64,000 bases of DNA, from NCBI GenBank assembly GCA_017408885.1, contig JAFQTT010000007.1:62001-126000 (forward strand), in the 5' to 3' direction. Below, in pieces: positions 1 through 7,387 of the stretch. The notes beneath the pieces were generated by a model. It was not told the origin of the DNA. It did not search any database and saw only the letters and a list, made by a program, of their open reading frames with translations. Position 1 is the first letter of the stretch. Each line of letters begins with the position of its first letter. The DNA is from Methanocorpusculum sp. GTDB lineage: Archaea; Halobacteriota; Methanomicrobia; Methanomicrobiales; Methanocorpusculaceae. Made by a program: the position numbers and the translations under genes.

Positions 1-406
1 CGCCAATCACATCAACGCCTGCGATTTTCCCTTCCGCCTCAAGCGAAAACCAGGGAAGAATATTCGAATGATGCTCCTGAAGCGGAATAATCACACGGTC
101 CTTTGGATTCCAGGAAATACCGCGGGCCAAAATATTCATACCCTCAGTAGTATTCCGTGTAAACGCCAAAATACCAGACTCACCGCCGAAAAACTTCAGC
201 AGAACATCACGTGCTTCCTCAAACTTATGCGTTGCCATCCGTCCAAGCCGGTGAACACCGCGGCCGACATTTGCCCGGTAATGGAACTCAGCATCTGCCT
301 GAACCTCCACAACAGAACGTGGAGACAAAGCAGTCGCCGCATTGTCAAGATATACGACATGCTCCAGAACCGGAAAGTCCTCTCTGATATCTTCTGCAGA
401 AAACAT
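1..406 (-). CDS. Cysteine desulfurase, SufS/Csd type (5' part only; cut by window edge)
   Basis: This is the N-terminal 135 residues of a PLP-dependent cysteine desulfurase, which moves sulfur from cysteine to an enzyme persulfide for Fe-S clusters and thiolation. The reverse-strand translation starts MFSAEDIREDFPVLEHVVYL and shows family landmarks: YLDNAATA near the N-terminus, YRANVGRGVHRLG, FTRNTTEGMNI and the EHHSNILPW motif that contacts the cofactor. The active-site lysine and cysteine lie beyond the window edge. ATG at 406 is the first good start. It diverges from the sulfur-transport operon beginning at 608, so the two sides probably share regulation through the 200-base gap. Confidence 0.9.
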   Translation of the reverse strand, partial: MFSAEDIREDFPVLEHVVYLDNAATALSPRSVVEVQADAEFHYRANVGRGVHRLGRMATHKFEEARDVLLKFFGGESGILAFTRNTTEGMNILARGISWNPKDRVIIPLQEHHSNILPWFSLEAEGKIAGVDVIG

Positions 407-434
407 CAGCCCATCTCCGGATACTGCATACCTA

Positions 435-456
435 TATGTTTGGGCACCTAAACATA
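435..456. promoter_or_regulatory. Inverted repeat, candidate operator between the sulfur genes
   Basis: TATGTTT (435-441) and AAACATA (450-456) form perfect 7-bp arms around an 8-base spacer whose inner GG/CC bases also pair. It lies about 30 bases upstream of the cysteine desulfurase start. A TATA-like TATATAAAC (480-488) lies farther upstream, which would put the repeat near that gene's transcription start, a normal place for a repressor site. The regulator is unknown. Confidence 0.45.
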
Positions 457-550
457 AGTTTGTGTCGGATAACTAATCGTATATAAACAAATCCAAAACA
501 AATATATATCCCTAAAAAATCACAGAAACAAAAACACCAAAAAATAATCT

Positions 551-586
551 AATATAAATACTTTCCCAGCAAGCCTAATAAATATA
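551..586 (+). promoter_or_regulatory. TATA-like elements of the sulfur-transport operon
   Basis: Two AT-rich TATA candidates face the operon: AATATAAATA (551-560) and TAATAAATATA (577-586). The second is about 26 bases from the ATG at 608, and no Shine-Dalgarno precedes that ATG, so a leaderless transcript is possible. The choice between the two boxes is not decided by sequence alone. Confidence 0.4.
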
Positions 587-607
587 CAAAGCTAACAAAA
601 TAGTTGC

Positions 608-1120
608 ATGACAAACGAAACACCAAAAAAAGGGGTTGACGCAATCCTCAAGAAGCCGATCGCAGCCGGCCTCATCATTGGATTTGCCGCAGCACTCGTT
701 CAGGCACTGCTCTTCCCGGCAGGCGGACCTGTTGCATACGGTTTCTGTGTCGCATGTCACTCCCGTGACTTTATCGACGTAATCTGGAACAACATCTTTG
801 GAACATCTCTTTTCGCAGCACCAATCTCCCTTGCAGGAGCACTGCCGGTTTTAACCATCATCGGTGTCTTAATCGGAGCAGTTGTCGCAGCACTCATCTA
901 CCGTGAGTTCCGCTTAAAGAAAGCAACTGTAGGCGGCTGTGTCAAGTACACCCTCGGCGGATTCTTCTTCATGGTCTGCGCTCTTCTTATGGGAGCATGC
1001 CCGTACCGTATCGCACTTCGTATCGGCTACGGTGACTTAGTTGCACTCTTTGGACTTGTCGCAATCGTTGTAGGTGTCTTAATTGGTGTTAAGATTGCCT
1101 TAAAGAAAATGGAGGCCTAA
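608..1120 (+). CDS. YeeE/YedE-family sulfur transporter, first half
   Basis: A 170-residue integral membrane protein with about four to five hydrophobic segments. The conserved small-residue and cysteine motifs of the YeeE/YedE sulfur-transport family are visible: VACHSRDF near residue 51, GGCVKY, and MGACPYR near residue 135. Single-chain YeeE thiosulfate transporters are about twice this length and built of two similar halves; here the halves are separate genes, this one and the next (3 bases away), and probably form a heteromeric channel. The substrate is inferred to be thiosulfate or another reduced sulfur species, because tusA follows. The start has no visible Shine-Dalgarno. Confidence 0.8.
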   Translation: MTNETPKKGVDAILKKPIAAGLIIGFAAALVQALLFPAGGPVAYGFCVACHSRDFIDVIWNNIFGTSLFAAPISLAGALPVLTIIGVLIGAVVAALIYREFRLKKATVGGCVKYTLGGFFFMVCALLMGACPYRIALRIGYGDLVALFGLVAIVVGVLIGVKIALKKMEA

Positions 1121-1123
1121 AAC

Positions 1124-1642
1124 ATGGACCCGCTCGCAAAAGATGTAGCAATTATGCTCGTACCAATCGTCACCATCATCCTTGGTTTCATCATCGGATG
1201 GCTCGGACAGCGCTCCGGATTCTGCTCCATTGGAGGTATCCGCGACTTCTTCCTCTTCAGACAGACCAGACTCCTTAAAGGATACATCGGACTTATCATC
1301 TCCGCATTCGTCTTCTACTTAGTCTTCTCTCTCCTCGTACCTTCCGCATTCCCGAACTTCTTCTGGCTCATCGAAAACCCGGGAGGAATCCTTGCAGCAA
1401 TTCCGGGAGCACCGGCAGGACTTTCCGTTGCAGCAACCATCATCTGCATGTTAGTCGGCGGTATCTTCGTTGGAATCATCGGAACTCTCCTTGGCGGATG
1501 TCCGCTCAGACAGCTCGTCATGACCTCTGAAGGAAACATCAAATCCGGTTTCTTCGTAATCGGAATGCTTGCAGGAGCAGTTGTCTTCTCCGCATTCATC
1601 ATGGGATGGGTTGTACAGCTCTTTGCAATGATTGGAATCTAA
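1124..1642 (+). CDS. YeeE/YedE-family sulfur transporter, second half
   Basis: A 172-residue membrane protein, the partner of the gene 3 bases upstream. Residues 28-40 carry the GQRSGFCSIGGIRD signature that begins canonical YeeE/YedE proteins, and GGCPLRQL near residue 127 matches the second conserved cysteine site. The ATG is preceded by GGAGG inside the end of the upstream gene, indicating translational coupling. Function as a sulfur-compound channel is inferred from family and from the TusA gene that follows. Confidence 0.8.
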   Translation: MDPLAKDVAIMLVPIVTIILGFIIGWLGQRSGFCSIGGIRDFFLFRQTRLLKGYIGLIISAFVFYLVFSLLVPSAFPNFFWLIENPGGILAAIPGAPAGLSVAATIICMLVGGIFVGIIGTLLGGCPLRQLVMTSEGNIKSGFFVIGMLAGAVVFSAFIMGWVVQLFAMIGI

Positions 1643-1653
1643 GGTGATTAAAA

Positions 1654-1872
1654 ATGAATCTTGACATTACCGGAAAAGTTTGTCCGTTCTGCGTACTCTC
1701 TGTCGACAAAGCATTAAAGACTCTCCCGGCAGGCGAGTCCCTTGTCGTCCTCTGTGACCACGCACCGGCAGCAACCGCATCCATTCCAGAATACTGCGAC
1801 ATCAAGAAACTCAACTGTGCAGTAAACTTAAAGGAAAGCGGTCTGTGGGAAATCACTATCTCTAAGAACTAA
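1654..1872 (+). CDS. tusA: TusA-family sulfur carrier with CPxC instead of CPxP
   Basis: A 72-residue TusA/SirA/YedF-like sulfur carrier. The family cysteine that accepts persulfide sulfur is in VCPFCVLSVDKALK; the usual CPxP is here CPFC, giving two cysteines three residues apart. The rest follows the TusA fold, with a charged helix after the motif and a beta pattern ending in WEITISK. A strong Shine-Dalgarno, GGTGAT (1643-1648), precedes the ATG. YeeE-TusA pairs are a known arrangement, in which TusA is thought to take sulfur from the transporter. Confidence 0.85.
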   Translation: MNLDITGKVCPFCVLSVDKALKTLPAGESLVVLCDHAPAATASIPEYCDIKKLNCAVNLKESGLWEITISKN

Positions 1873-1892
1873 CAGAGCCAATCTGTTATGTA

Positions 1893-2108
1893 ATGACAGC
1901 AGATTTTCGTGAAGAATCCTGCACGTACCTGATGCTGAAGTTAAAGGTCGCGCTCAAAAAAGCGGACGGACCTTTCTCATTTTTAGGGACTTCAACACAG
2001 GTCAACACTGTGGAAGGGGGTTTTCAGAAATCAGCATACACCGTCTCTGTTGAAAAACAGGAAGAAGAAGACACGTATCTGATTACCCTTACACCAACTA
2101 ACAAATAA
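1893..2108 (+). CDS. Small protein, probable divergent TusA-like sulfur carrier
   Basis: A 71-residue protein 20 bases after tusA. Its N-terminus, FREESCTYLMLKLKVALKKA, can be laid on the TusA pattern SCPxPVLKxKKALK with one cysteine at the persulfide position, but the prolines are gone. The rest alternates short strands and ends in a DTYLITLTP strand much like the TusA C-terminus. This suggests a second, diverged carrier of the same fold. That is a by-eye alignment; it could also be an unrelated small protein. Position inside the sulfur operon supports a related role. Confidence 0.55.
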   Translation: MTADFREESCTYLMLKLKVALKKADGPFSFLGTSTQVNTVEGGFQKSAYTVSVEKQEEEDTYLITLTPTNK

Positions 2109-2130
2109 CACCAACTCCAATGTGATATTT

Positions 2131-2652
2131 ATGCTGAACAATATTGATTTAGATCAGGTAAAACAGTACGAAGCAGAAATTATTGCTGACGACAACGAAG
2201 CATTATTTACCACCAAGATGACCGGAACCTGGCAGTTCGATGAGAACGGCCCGCAGTTCACCGCATCTGCCAAGACTGACAACGGACCGGTTGAGTTTGC
2301 ATTAACCCACCCGAACTTCGAAAAGCTTGGAAACTATCCATCCCCGATGGCATACGGTCTGTTCTGGATCTGCGGATGTGCATCTGCAACCTTCATGACC
2401 GCAGCAGCCAAGAACGGCATCAAGATTGATAACCTCACAACCGATATCGAAGCCGACCTTGACTACCACGCACAGTTCAAGCTTGGAGACCAGCCGCTCG
2501 TTGGCGCATACCGCGTCACTTTTAATGTCACAAGCGAGCAGGCAACCGATGAGCAGATTCAGATGCTCAAGGAAGCAGCATACAACGGCTGTATGGCTCT
2601 CTATACCGTAAAGACCGCAGTTCCTCTTACTGTTGCAGCAAAAAGAGTCTAA
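2131..2652 (+). CDS. OsmC-family protein
   Basis: A 173-residue protein resembling the OsmC/Ohr-like superfamily, small dimeric proteins whose reactive cysteines often reduce peroxides or handle sulfur. Visible features are the beta-rich N-terminus, the central helix FWICGCASATFMTAAAKNG carrying cysteines, and the C-terminal GCMALYTVKTAVPLT, where a second cysteine sits. A GTG at 2122 would add three residues, but GTGAT there is a better Shine-Dalgarno for the ATG at 2131, so I start at 2131. OsmC-like genes often travel with YeeE/TusA, and a role in sulfur transfer rather than peroxide defence fits this setting. Confidence 0.75.
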   Translation: MLNNIDLDQVKQYEAEIIADDNEALFTTKMTGTWQFDENGPQFTASAKTDNGPVEFALTHPNFEKLGNYPSPMAYGLFWICGCASATFMTAAAKNGIKIDNLTTDIEADLDYHAQFKLGDQPLVGAYRVTFNVTSEQATDEQIQMLKEAAYNGCMALYTVKTAVPLTVAAKRV

Positions 2653-2658
2653 TTAAAT

Positions 2659-3135
2659 ATGACTCTCCCTTCTTATTTTTCGTTACCGGCAGAAGCGGAT
2701 GCTCTAAAAGTCCGCGAGGCTGCCGAAGAACTGTATCGAACCTGTCAGTTCAACTGTTCGGAAGCTGTAATCAAAGCTGTTCGTGATGTATTCTGTCCGG
2801 AGATTCCAGACTTTGTGATTGCAATGAGTTCCGGTTTTCCGGTCGGAATGGGCGGTGCAGGATGTACCTGCGGTGCTGTTGCCGGAGGGCAGATGGCCCT
2901 TGGTTTAATCTTCGGCAGAGAAAAGTCCCTGCAGTTTGTACAGAGCGGACACACTATGCGCCTCGCACGCGAGCTGCATGACCGTTTCCGTGAAATGAAC
3001 CAGACCTTATGCTGCAGACTCCACACAAAGAATATGCAGATAGGATCCCCGGAACATGCCGCACAGTGCACCCGTTTAACCGGCGATGCAGCACAGATTG
3101 TGGCAGAAATTATTATTCGTGAGGCAACAAAATGA
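2659..3135 (+). CDS. C_GCAxxG_C_C family redox protein
   Basis: A 158-residue protein of the C_GCAxxG_C_C family, cysteine-rich and thought to bind metal or act in redox. The motif is seen as GAGCTCGAVAGGQMALGL near residues 70-88, with further conserved cysteines at FNCSEA (about residue 31), DVFCPE, NQTLCCRLH and AAQCTRL. It begins seven bases after the OsmC gene and overlaps the next gene by four bases. The family's chemistry is not firmly established; gene context suggests electron or sulfur transfer connected to the reductase-like protein two genes on. Confidence 0.8.
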   Translation: MTLPSYFSLPAEADALKVREAAEELYRTCQFNCSEAVIKAVRDVFCPEIPDFVIAMSSGFPVGMGGAGCTCGAVAGGQMALGLIFGREKSLQFVQSGHTMRLARELHDRFREMNQTLCCRLHTKNMQIGSPEHAAQCTRLTGDAAQIVAEIIIREATK

Positions 3136-3323
3136 CATTGACCGCAGATTCAAAAATTGAAGAGATTTTAACCGAGCGCCCGGAGACCGCAGAGGTTTTC
3201 CAGAGCTTTGGAATGAACTGTCTTGGATACGCAATTGCAAACAACGAGTCCATTCGTCAGGCTGCAACCCGCAAGGGTGTTGATTTAGAGAAGCTTACCG
3301 AGGCTCTTGGTATTTCAATGTAA
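3132..3323 (+). CDS. DUF1858 (hybrid-cluster-associated disulfide) domain protein
   Basis: A 63-residue stand-alone DUF1858 domain. The pattern is a short helix (TADSKIEEILTERPETAEVF), then SFGMNCLGYAIANNESI, and a final helix rich in leucine. Many DUF1858 proteins have CxxC where this one has a single cysteine, NCLG, so disulfide chemistry within one chain is not possible here. It overlaps the upstream gene by ATGA and is followed by the siroheme protein. Confidence 0.8.
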   Translation: MTLTADSKIEEILTERPETAEVFQSFGMNCLGYAIANNESIRQAATRKGVDLEKLTEALGISM

Positions 3324-3375
3324 GCATTCAGGACACGAAGATTATTTAGAGTGTCTGACAAACAATTAATTACTT

Positions 3376-4302
3376 ATGGCACGCAGAAGACCAAGCAACC
3401 GGGAGAAGTCGCAGTTCTATCTCAAGGGCGGCATTATCCCGGAAATTGATCCGGACTATTATATTGTCCGTCTCCGTACTCCTGCGGGCATGATTACGCC
3501 CGACCAGATGTCCGGTATCGCACGTATAGCACGGCGCTTTGGCGTATCTCAGGTGCACTGCACTACCCGCCAGACCGTTGAGCTGCTTCATGTGAAGCAT
3601 GAGGATTTAGAGAAGATGGCGGCCGCTTTAGAGAGAAACGGAACGCCTGTCGGTGCTGAGCGTGACGAGATTGTCAACATTACGTCGTGTCTTGGAACGC
3701 AGAACTGTAAGTATGCTGTAATTGATTCTCTGTCTCTTGCAAAGAAGCTGGATGAGAAGTTCTTCGGCCGCGAGATGCCGGTCAAGGTGCGTATCGCAAT
3801 ATCTGCATGTCCGAATGGATGTACGAGCGAGCGTTTAAATGAGATTGGTATTACCGGTCTTAGAAAGCCGATTCGCAATATGGGTCTTTGTACGGGATGC
3901 AGTACGTGTGCGTACTACTGCCGCGAGAAGGCAATCGAGATTGTAAACGGCAAGCTGCAGATGAATAACAGTAAGTGTATGCTTTGCGGTTTCTGTGTTC
4001 ACGCATGCCCGTATAAGTACATCAACTTCGATGAGCCGCGCTATCTTATCACTTTAGGCGGTAAGCGCGGACGTCACCCGAAGATTGGAAGGACGTTCTT
4101 CATTGCAAAGTCCGAGGATGATGTGGTGGCTGTGGTCGAGAAGATTATCTACTGGATTTACAGAAGTATTGCATCCGATAAGATGCTTCCGGAGCAGCTG
4201 ACAGATGAGGAGTTTGCTGAGTTCCGTGAGCGTGTGATGAAGAGTTTAGAGCCGCTTGGAATTGAGGGCTATAAGCCGACTCATGCATTTGCTCTGAGAT
4301 AA
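3376..4302 (+). CDS. Sulfite-reductase-like siroheme / 4Fe-4S protein (Dsr-LP type)
   Basis: A 308-residue protein with the order nitrite/sulfite-reductase ferredoxin-like half-domain (about 20-75), siroheme and 4Fe-4S domain (about 80-175) and a two-cluster ferredoxin insert (about 175-225). The substrate-side TTRQTVELLH motif, the cluster ligands in SCLGTQNCKYA and SACPNGCTSE, and the ferredoxin cysteines GLCTGCSTCAYYC and CMLCGFCVHACPY are visible. Such compact proteins in methanogens are called dissimilatory-sulfite-reductase-like (group I Dsr-LP), with activity unproven. It ends the sulfur operon. Possible roles are sulfite reduction or another six-electron siroheme reaction. Confidence 0.85.
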   Translation: MARRRPSNREKSQFYLKGGIIPEIDPDYYIVRLRTPAGMITPDQMSGIARIARRFGVSQVHCTTRQTVELLHVKHEDLEKMAAALERNGTPVGAERDEIVNITSCLGTQNCKYAVIDSLSLAKKLDEKFFGREMPVKVRIAISACPNGCTSERLNEIGITGLRKPIRNMGLCTGCSTCAYYCREKAIEIVNGKLQMNNSKCMLCGFCVHACPYKYINFDEPRYLITLGGKRGRHPKIGRTFFIAKSEDDVVAVVEKIIYWIYRSIASDKMLPEQLTDEEFAEFRERVMKSLEPLGIEGYKPTHAFALR

Positions 4303-4311
4303 TACACACCA

Positions 4312-4322
4312 TTTTTTTTTTT
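4312..4322. terminator. Poly-T terminator of the sulfur operon
   Basis: Eleven consecutive T start ten bases after the stop codon of the siroheme protein, with no clear stem before them, as is usual for archaeal terminators. The next gene is convergent. Confidence 0.65.
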
Positions 4323-4341
4323 GTAGAAAATAAAACCGGAT

Positions 4342-4830
4342 TTATTGCCCTGCATGTGTTAATATATGCTTTATTTCCGGCACGATTATCATCTCAGAAG
4401 CAAGCCTTGCAGCATTTGGCGAGCCCGGAATACAAAATACCGCAGATTCCCCAATAAGTCCTGCTGTTGCTCTTGAAAGCAGAACCCTTGTCCCAACCTC
4501 ATCATAACTTAGACGGCGAAAAAGTTCTCCAAAACCATCCATCGTTTTTCTAAAAAGAGGAGAGACCACATCGATTGTAACATCATCAGCAGTAAGCCCC
4601 GTGCCTCCTGTTACTACAACACAGTTGGCAGAAGACACAGCCTCCTCTACTGCACGGCATATATCCTCTGCATCATCTGCTACAAGAACCTGGGAAACCA
4701 CAGGAATCGAAGCACTCTCGAAGCATTCCCGAATAATTTTCCCTGACAAATCAGTCTTTTCCGTCCTGCTTGTTGAAACTGTAATCACAGCACAGCAGAC
4801 ATCAACATCCTTATGATGTACATGGCTCAT
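4342..4830 (-). CDS. moaB: Molybdopterin adenylyltransferase-like MoaB/Mog
   Basis: A 162-residue MoaB/Mog family protein, which binds molybdopterin and activates it by adenylylation before metal insertion. It shows VITVSTSR near the N-terminus, the family signature VVVTGGTGLTADDVTID at about residues 70-86, and FCIPGSPNAARLA near residue 133. Its start overlaps the moeA stop by four bases (ATGA), so the two are translated together. Length is normal for the family. Confidence 0.92.
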   Translation of the reverse strand: MSHVHHKDVDVCCAVITVSTSRTEKTDLSGKIIRECFESASIPVVSQVLVADDAEDICRAVEEAVSSANCVVVTGGTGLTADDVTIDVVSPLFRKTMDGFGELFRRLSYDEVGTRVLLSRATAGLIGESAVFCIPGSPNAARLASEMIIVPEIKHILTHAGQ

Positions 4831-6296
4831 CTGAAACCTCCGGCAAAAACACGTAATCTGTTACAGATATCATCCTGCATATCGCATCTCATCAGAAGAA
4901 CTGTATTATCTCCAAGGGGATACGCCTCAAGAGGTATATCTTCGAGTGCGTCAACATCAAAACTCTCCGTAACACATAGTGCATGGCATGCCTTGTTTCT
5001 AAGAAGGTTGGGATTTTCAGAACTTACATCTCCAAATCTAACCGACAGACCAGAAGCCGCGGCACTTGCTGCAACACGTTCAACGCCTGCCGAGTACACA
5101 CCTGCAAAAAGCACAGTCGAAGATAACTCCTCAACAGGCACATTAAGGACAGTTGTAACCGCCTCTCCTGCCTTAACTTTTCCCAAGCCTCTTGGAATAT
5201 GCATGTAACCGTTTGCCCTGATACCGTTCATCTGCATACTTGCTGAGCGAATCTGCGGCAGAACAACAACGCGTCCGTCAACCTTTGCAGCAGATGCGAA
5301 ACGGAACTCATCAATATCTCTATCAGACTTCACATCCTCTCCTGCCTCAGCTAAAAGAGTCTCCTGCTCAGGGCCTTTTAATCCCCACCCCTCTAAAAGA
5401 GTACGCACAAAGAGACGCTCGGCAGTCTGTGCCGCAAGCGGAAAACCCGGCATTCCAATAATCGGCTTTCCCTCAACGATTCCAAGCATGGAAGGCTTTG
5501 CAGGCTTCATCAAAACACCGTGGAAGAGAACCTCTCCAAGGTCTGCAATCGCCTTTGCTGTAAAATCCCGTGAGCCCATCGAAGAACCGGCAGAGATAAG
5601 AACAATCTCATTCTCCTTAACCGCACGTGAGATTGCTCCGCGAATTAAAGCCTGATTATCTGAAACAGGAGGATAACAGATAACATCTACTCCAAACTCT
5701 TTGAGGTATGCCTCAGTCATAACAGAATTACTCTCAACAACCTCGCCTGGAAGCGGAATATCTCCTGGAGCAATCAGCTCCGAGCCGGTTGGAATGATTC
5801 CAACAGAAACACTGTAAACAGAGACCTCAGTAATACCATATCCTGCAAGAGCTCCGATGTCAAAAGCCCGAATCCGTGAACCTGCCGGAAGAACAAGTCT
5901 TCCTGCTTCGATATCCTCTCCCGTCGCCCGTACATTTCGCCCGGAAGAAATCGGAGCGCGGATAGTAATTTCCGCCGGATCTTCAGAGCCGTCAAACTCC
6001 ACATCCTCTATCATAATCACGGCATCGTAACATCCGCGAACCACATTTCCTGTATTTACACGGTCAAAGTCTCTAAGTGTTACAGGATTATTCTCTGAAG
6101 CTTCGACTGTCTTTTTTGAAGATACCGCAAAGCCGTCCATTGCTGAGACCGGTGAGATTGGAACAGAATATTTTGCATAGACAGGCTCTGCAAGAATCTT
6201 TCCAACAGCCCTCTCAACCGGATATTTTCGTACCGCATAAACCGGCTCTACAGATGTTACCATATTCAGCGCGTCAGAGTAGGGGATTTTCATCAT
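4827..6296 (-). CDS. moeA: Molybdopterin molybdenumtransferase MoeA with C-terminal extension
   Basis: MoeA inserts molybdate or tungstate into adenylylated molybdopterin. The protein has 489 residues: domains I-II with VSAMDGFAV and the VNTGNVVRGCYDAVIMIEDV motif, domain III with GIIPTGSEL and the SAGSSMGSRDF and MKPAKPSMLG loops, and PIIGMPGFPLAAQ. Standard MoeA ends near 400; about 80 extra residues follow a normal domain IV. Some archaeal MoeA proteins carry longer PBP-like tails, and this may be a short relict of one. ATG ATG at 6296 leaves either start possible. First gene of the moeA-moaB pair. Confidence 0.92.
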   Translation of the reverse strand: MMKIPYSDALNMVTSVEPVYAVRKYPVERAVGKILAEPVYAKYSVPISPVSAMDGFAVSSKKTVEASENNPVTLRDFDRVNTGNVVRGCYDAVIMIEDVEFDGSEDPAEITIRAPISSGRNVRATGEDIEAGRLVLPAGSRIRAFDIGALAGYGITEVSVYSVSVGIIPTGSELIAPGDIPLPGEVVESNSVMTEAYLKEFGVDVICYPPVSDNQALIRGAISRAVKENEIVLISAGSSMGSRDFTAKAIADLGEVLFHGVLMKPAKPSMLGIVEGKPIIGMPGFPLAAQTAERLFVRTLLEGWGLKGPEQETLLAEAGEDVKSDRDIDEFRFASAAKVDGRVVVLPQIRSASMQMNGIRANGYMHIPRGLGKVKAGEAVTTVLNVPVEELSSTVLFAGVYSAGVERVAASAAASGLSVRFGDVSSENPNLLRNKACHALCVTESFDVDALEDIPLEAYPLGDNTVLLMRCDMQDDICNRLRVFAGGFR

Positions 6297-6343
6297 AATG
6301 GGTACTAATTTGCAGTGCCGTATTAAAAAACCTTCGGCAAAAA

Positions 6344-6395
6344 GTAAACTAAGTTAATTTGATTTAATGGATTTAATTTATCGAAAATAGTTTAC
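6344..6395. promoter_or_regulatory. Divergent moeA/moaA regulatory region with inverted repeat
   Basis: GTAAACTA (6344-6351) and TAGTTTAC (6388-6395) are perfect 8-bp inverted arms 36 bases apart. Between them lies TTAATTTGATTTA (6354-6366), the reverse complement of a 13-mer found again upstream of modA (8764-8776), then GGATTTAA (6369-6376), which read on the minus strand is a TATA-like TTAAATCC. For moeA this puts the shared element just downstream of the TATA box, a repressor-like position. Interpretation as a molybdate/tungstate-responsive site is inference. Confidence 0.45.
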
Positions 6396-6439
6396 AAAAA
6401 GCACAATGTTCATATGTTCAAAGAGACCAGTAAAAATAC

Positions 6440-7387
6440 ATGACTGATGCTGAGTCTCTTATGACAGACAAATATTCCCGCCGCATCACAGATGTCCGTG
6501 TGGCGCTTAACAGTGCATGTAATCTGCGCTGTATATACTGCCATCACGAGGGTGAAGCAGTAAATGGATGTGTCAGATCTGAAAAATCCAAAGCCATGTC
6601 CGCAGATGAAATATCTGAAATCCTCTCTTTGCTTGTGACACTTGGAGTGCGGACGGTTAAATTAACAGGGGGCGAACCAACTCTTCGCGAGGACTTAACA
6701 GACATCATACGTTCTGTACCTGAGGGAATGGAGATTTCTATGACAACCAACGGCACACGCCTAAAATACCTTGCCGGAGAACTGAAAAAAGCAGGTCTTT
6801 CCAGAGTAAATATCAGCATCGACTCACTCAAGCGCGACCGCTACGCAAAAATCACAGGACGCGACCTTCTTCCAGACGTTCTCGAAGGACTTGCCGCAGC
6901 ACGCTGCGCAGGACTTACTCCAATCAAAATAAATACTGTCCTGATGCCTGGAATCAATGATGATGAAGTAGAAGATTTCATCTCACTCGTACGAGGTCAC
7001 GATGACCTCATCTTACAGTTCATCGAACTGATGGATATCAACGGATGGACTGATAAGATGTCTGACGGTAAAAGCAACGCTGACTTTGTATCGGATTTGG
7101 AGGAGCACTTCAAATCCGAAGCCGAGATTGTCGAAACCCGCCGCATGCATCATAGAAGAAAATACAATTTAGACGGTGCGGTTGTTGAAATTGTACGTCC
7201 CATGCACAACGCAGAGTTCTGCGCAAACTGCAACCGGCTTCGCATAACATCTGACGGAAAGCTTAAGCCCTGTCTTCTTCGAACAGGAAACGAAATAGAC
7301 ATCTTAGGACTTCATGGAGATGAACTTGTGGACGCGGTAGGACGTGCGGTAAAGAACCGCTCGCCATACTTTACGGAGGAATCATGA
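6440..7387 (+). CDS. moaA: GTP 3',8-cyclase MoaA
   Basis: A radical SAM enzyme that starts molybdopterin synthesis from GTP. Residues 24-31 carry the SAM cluster motif CNLRCIYC. The C-terminal second 4Fe-4S site is CANCNRLRITSDGKLKPC. The TGGEPTLRED glycine-rich SAM-binding motif is near residue 75. At 315 residues it has family length. The ATG at 6440 is used; a later ATG at 6461 is also possible. It overlaps moaE by four bases. Confidence 0.95.
   Translation: MTDAESLMTDKYSRRITDVRVALNSACNLRCIYCHHEGEAVNGCVRSEKSKAMSADEISEILSLLVTLGVRTVKLTGGEPTLREDLTDIIRSVPEGMEISMTTNGTRLKYLAGELKKAGLSRVNISIDSLKRDRYAKITGRDLLPDVLEGLAAARCAGLTPIKINTVLMPGINDDEVEDFISLVRGHDDLILQFIELMDINGWTDKMSDGKSNADFVSDLEEHFKSEAEIVETRRMHHRRKYNLDGAVVEIVRPMHNAEFCANCNRLRITSDGKLKPCLLRTGNEIDILGLHGDELVDAVGRAVKNRSPYFTEES

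Noticed and set aside
68-451. Plus-strand reading frame of 127 codons at the left edge
   Set aside because: It lies opposite the cysteine desulfurase, whose translation matches the family closely; the plus-strand product has no protein-like pattern.
435-456. SurR binding site
   Set aside because: The half-sites GTTT and AAAC are eight bases apart, not three as in the known consensus, and SurR is a Thermococcales protein.
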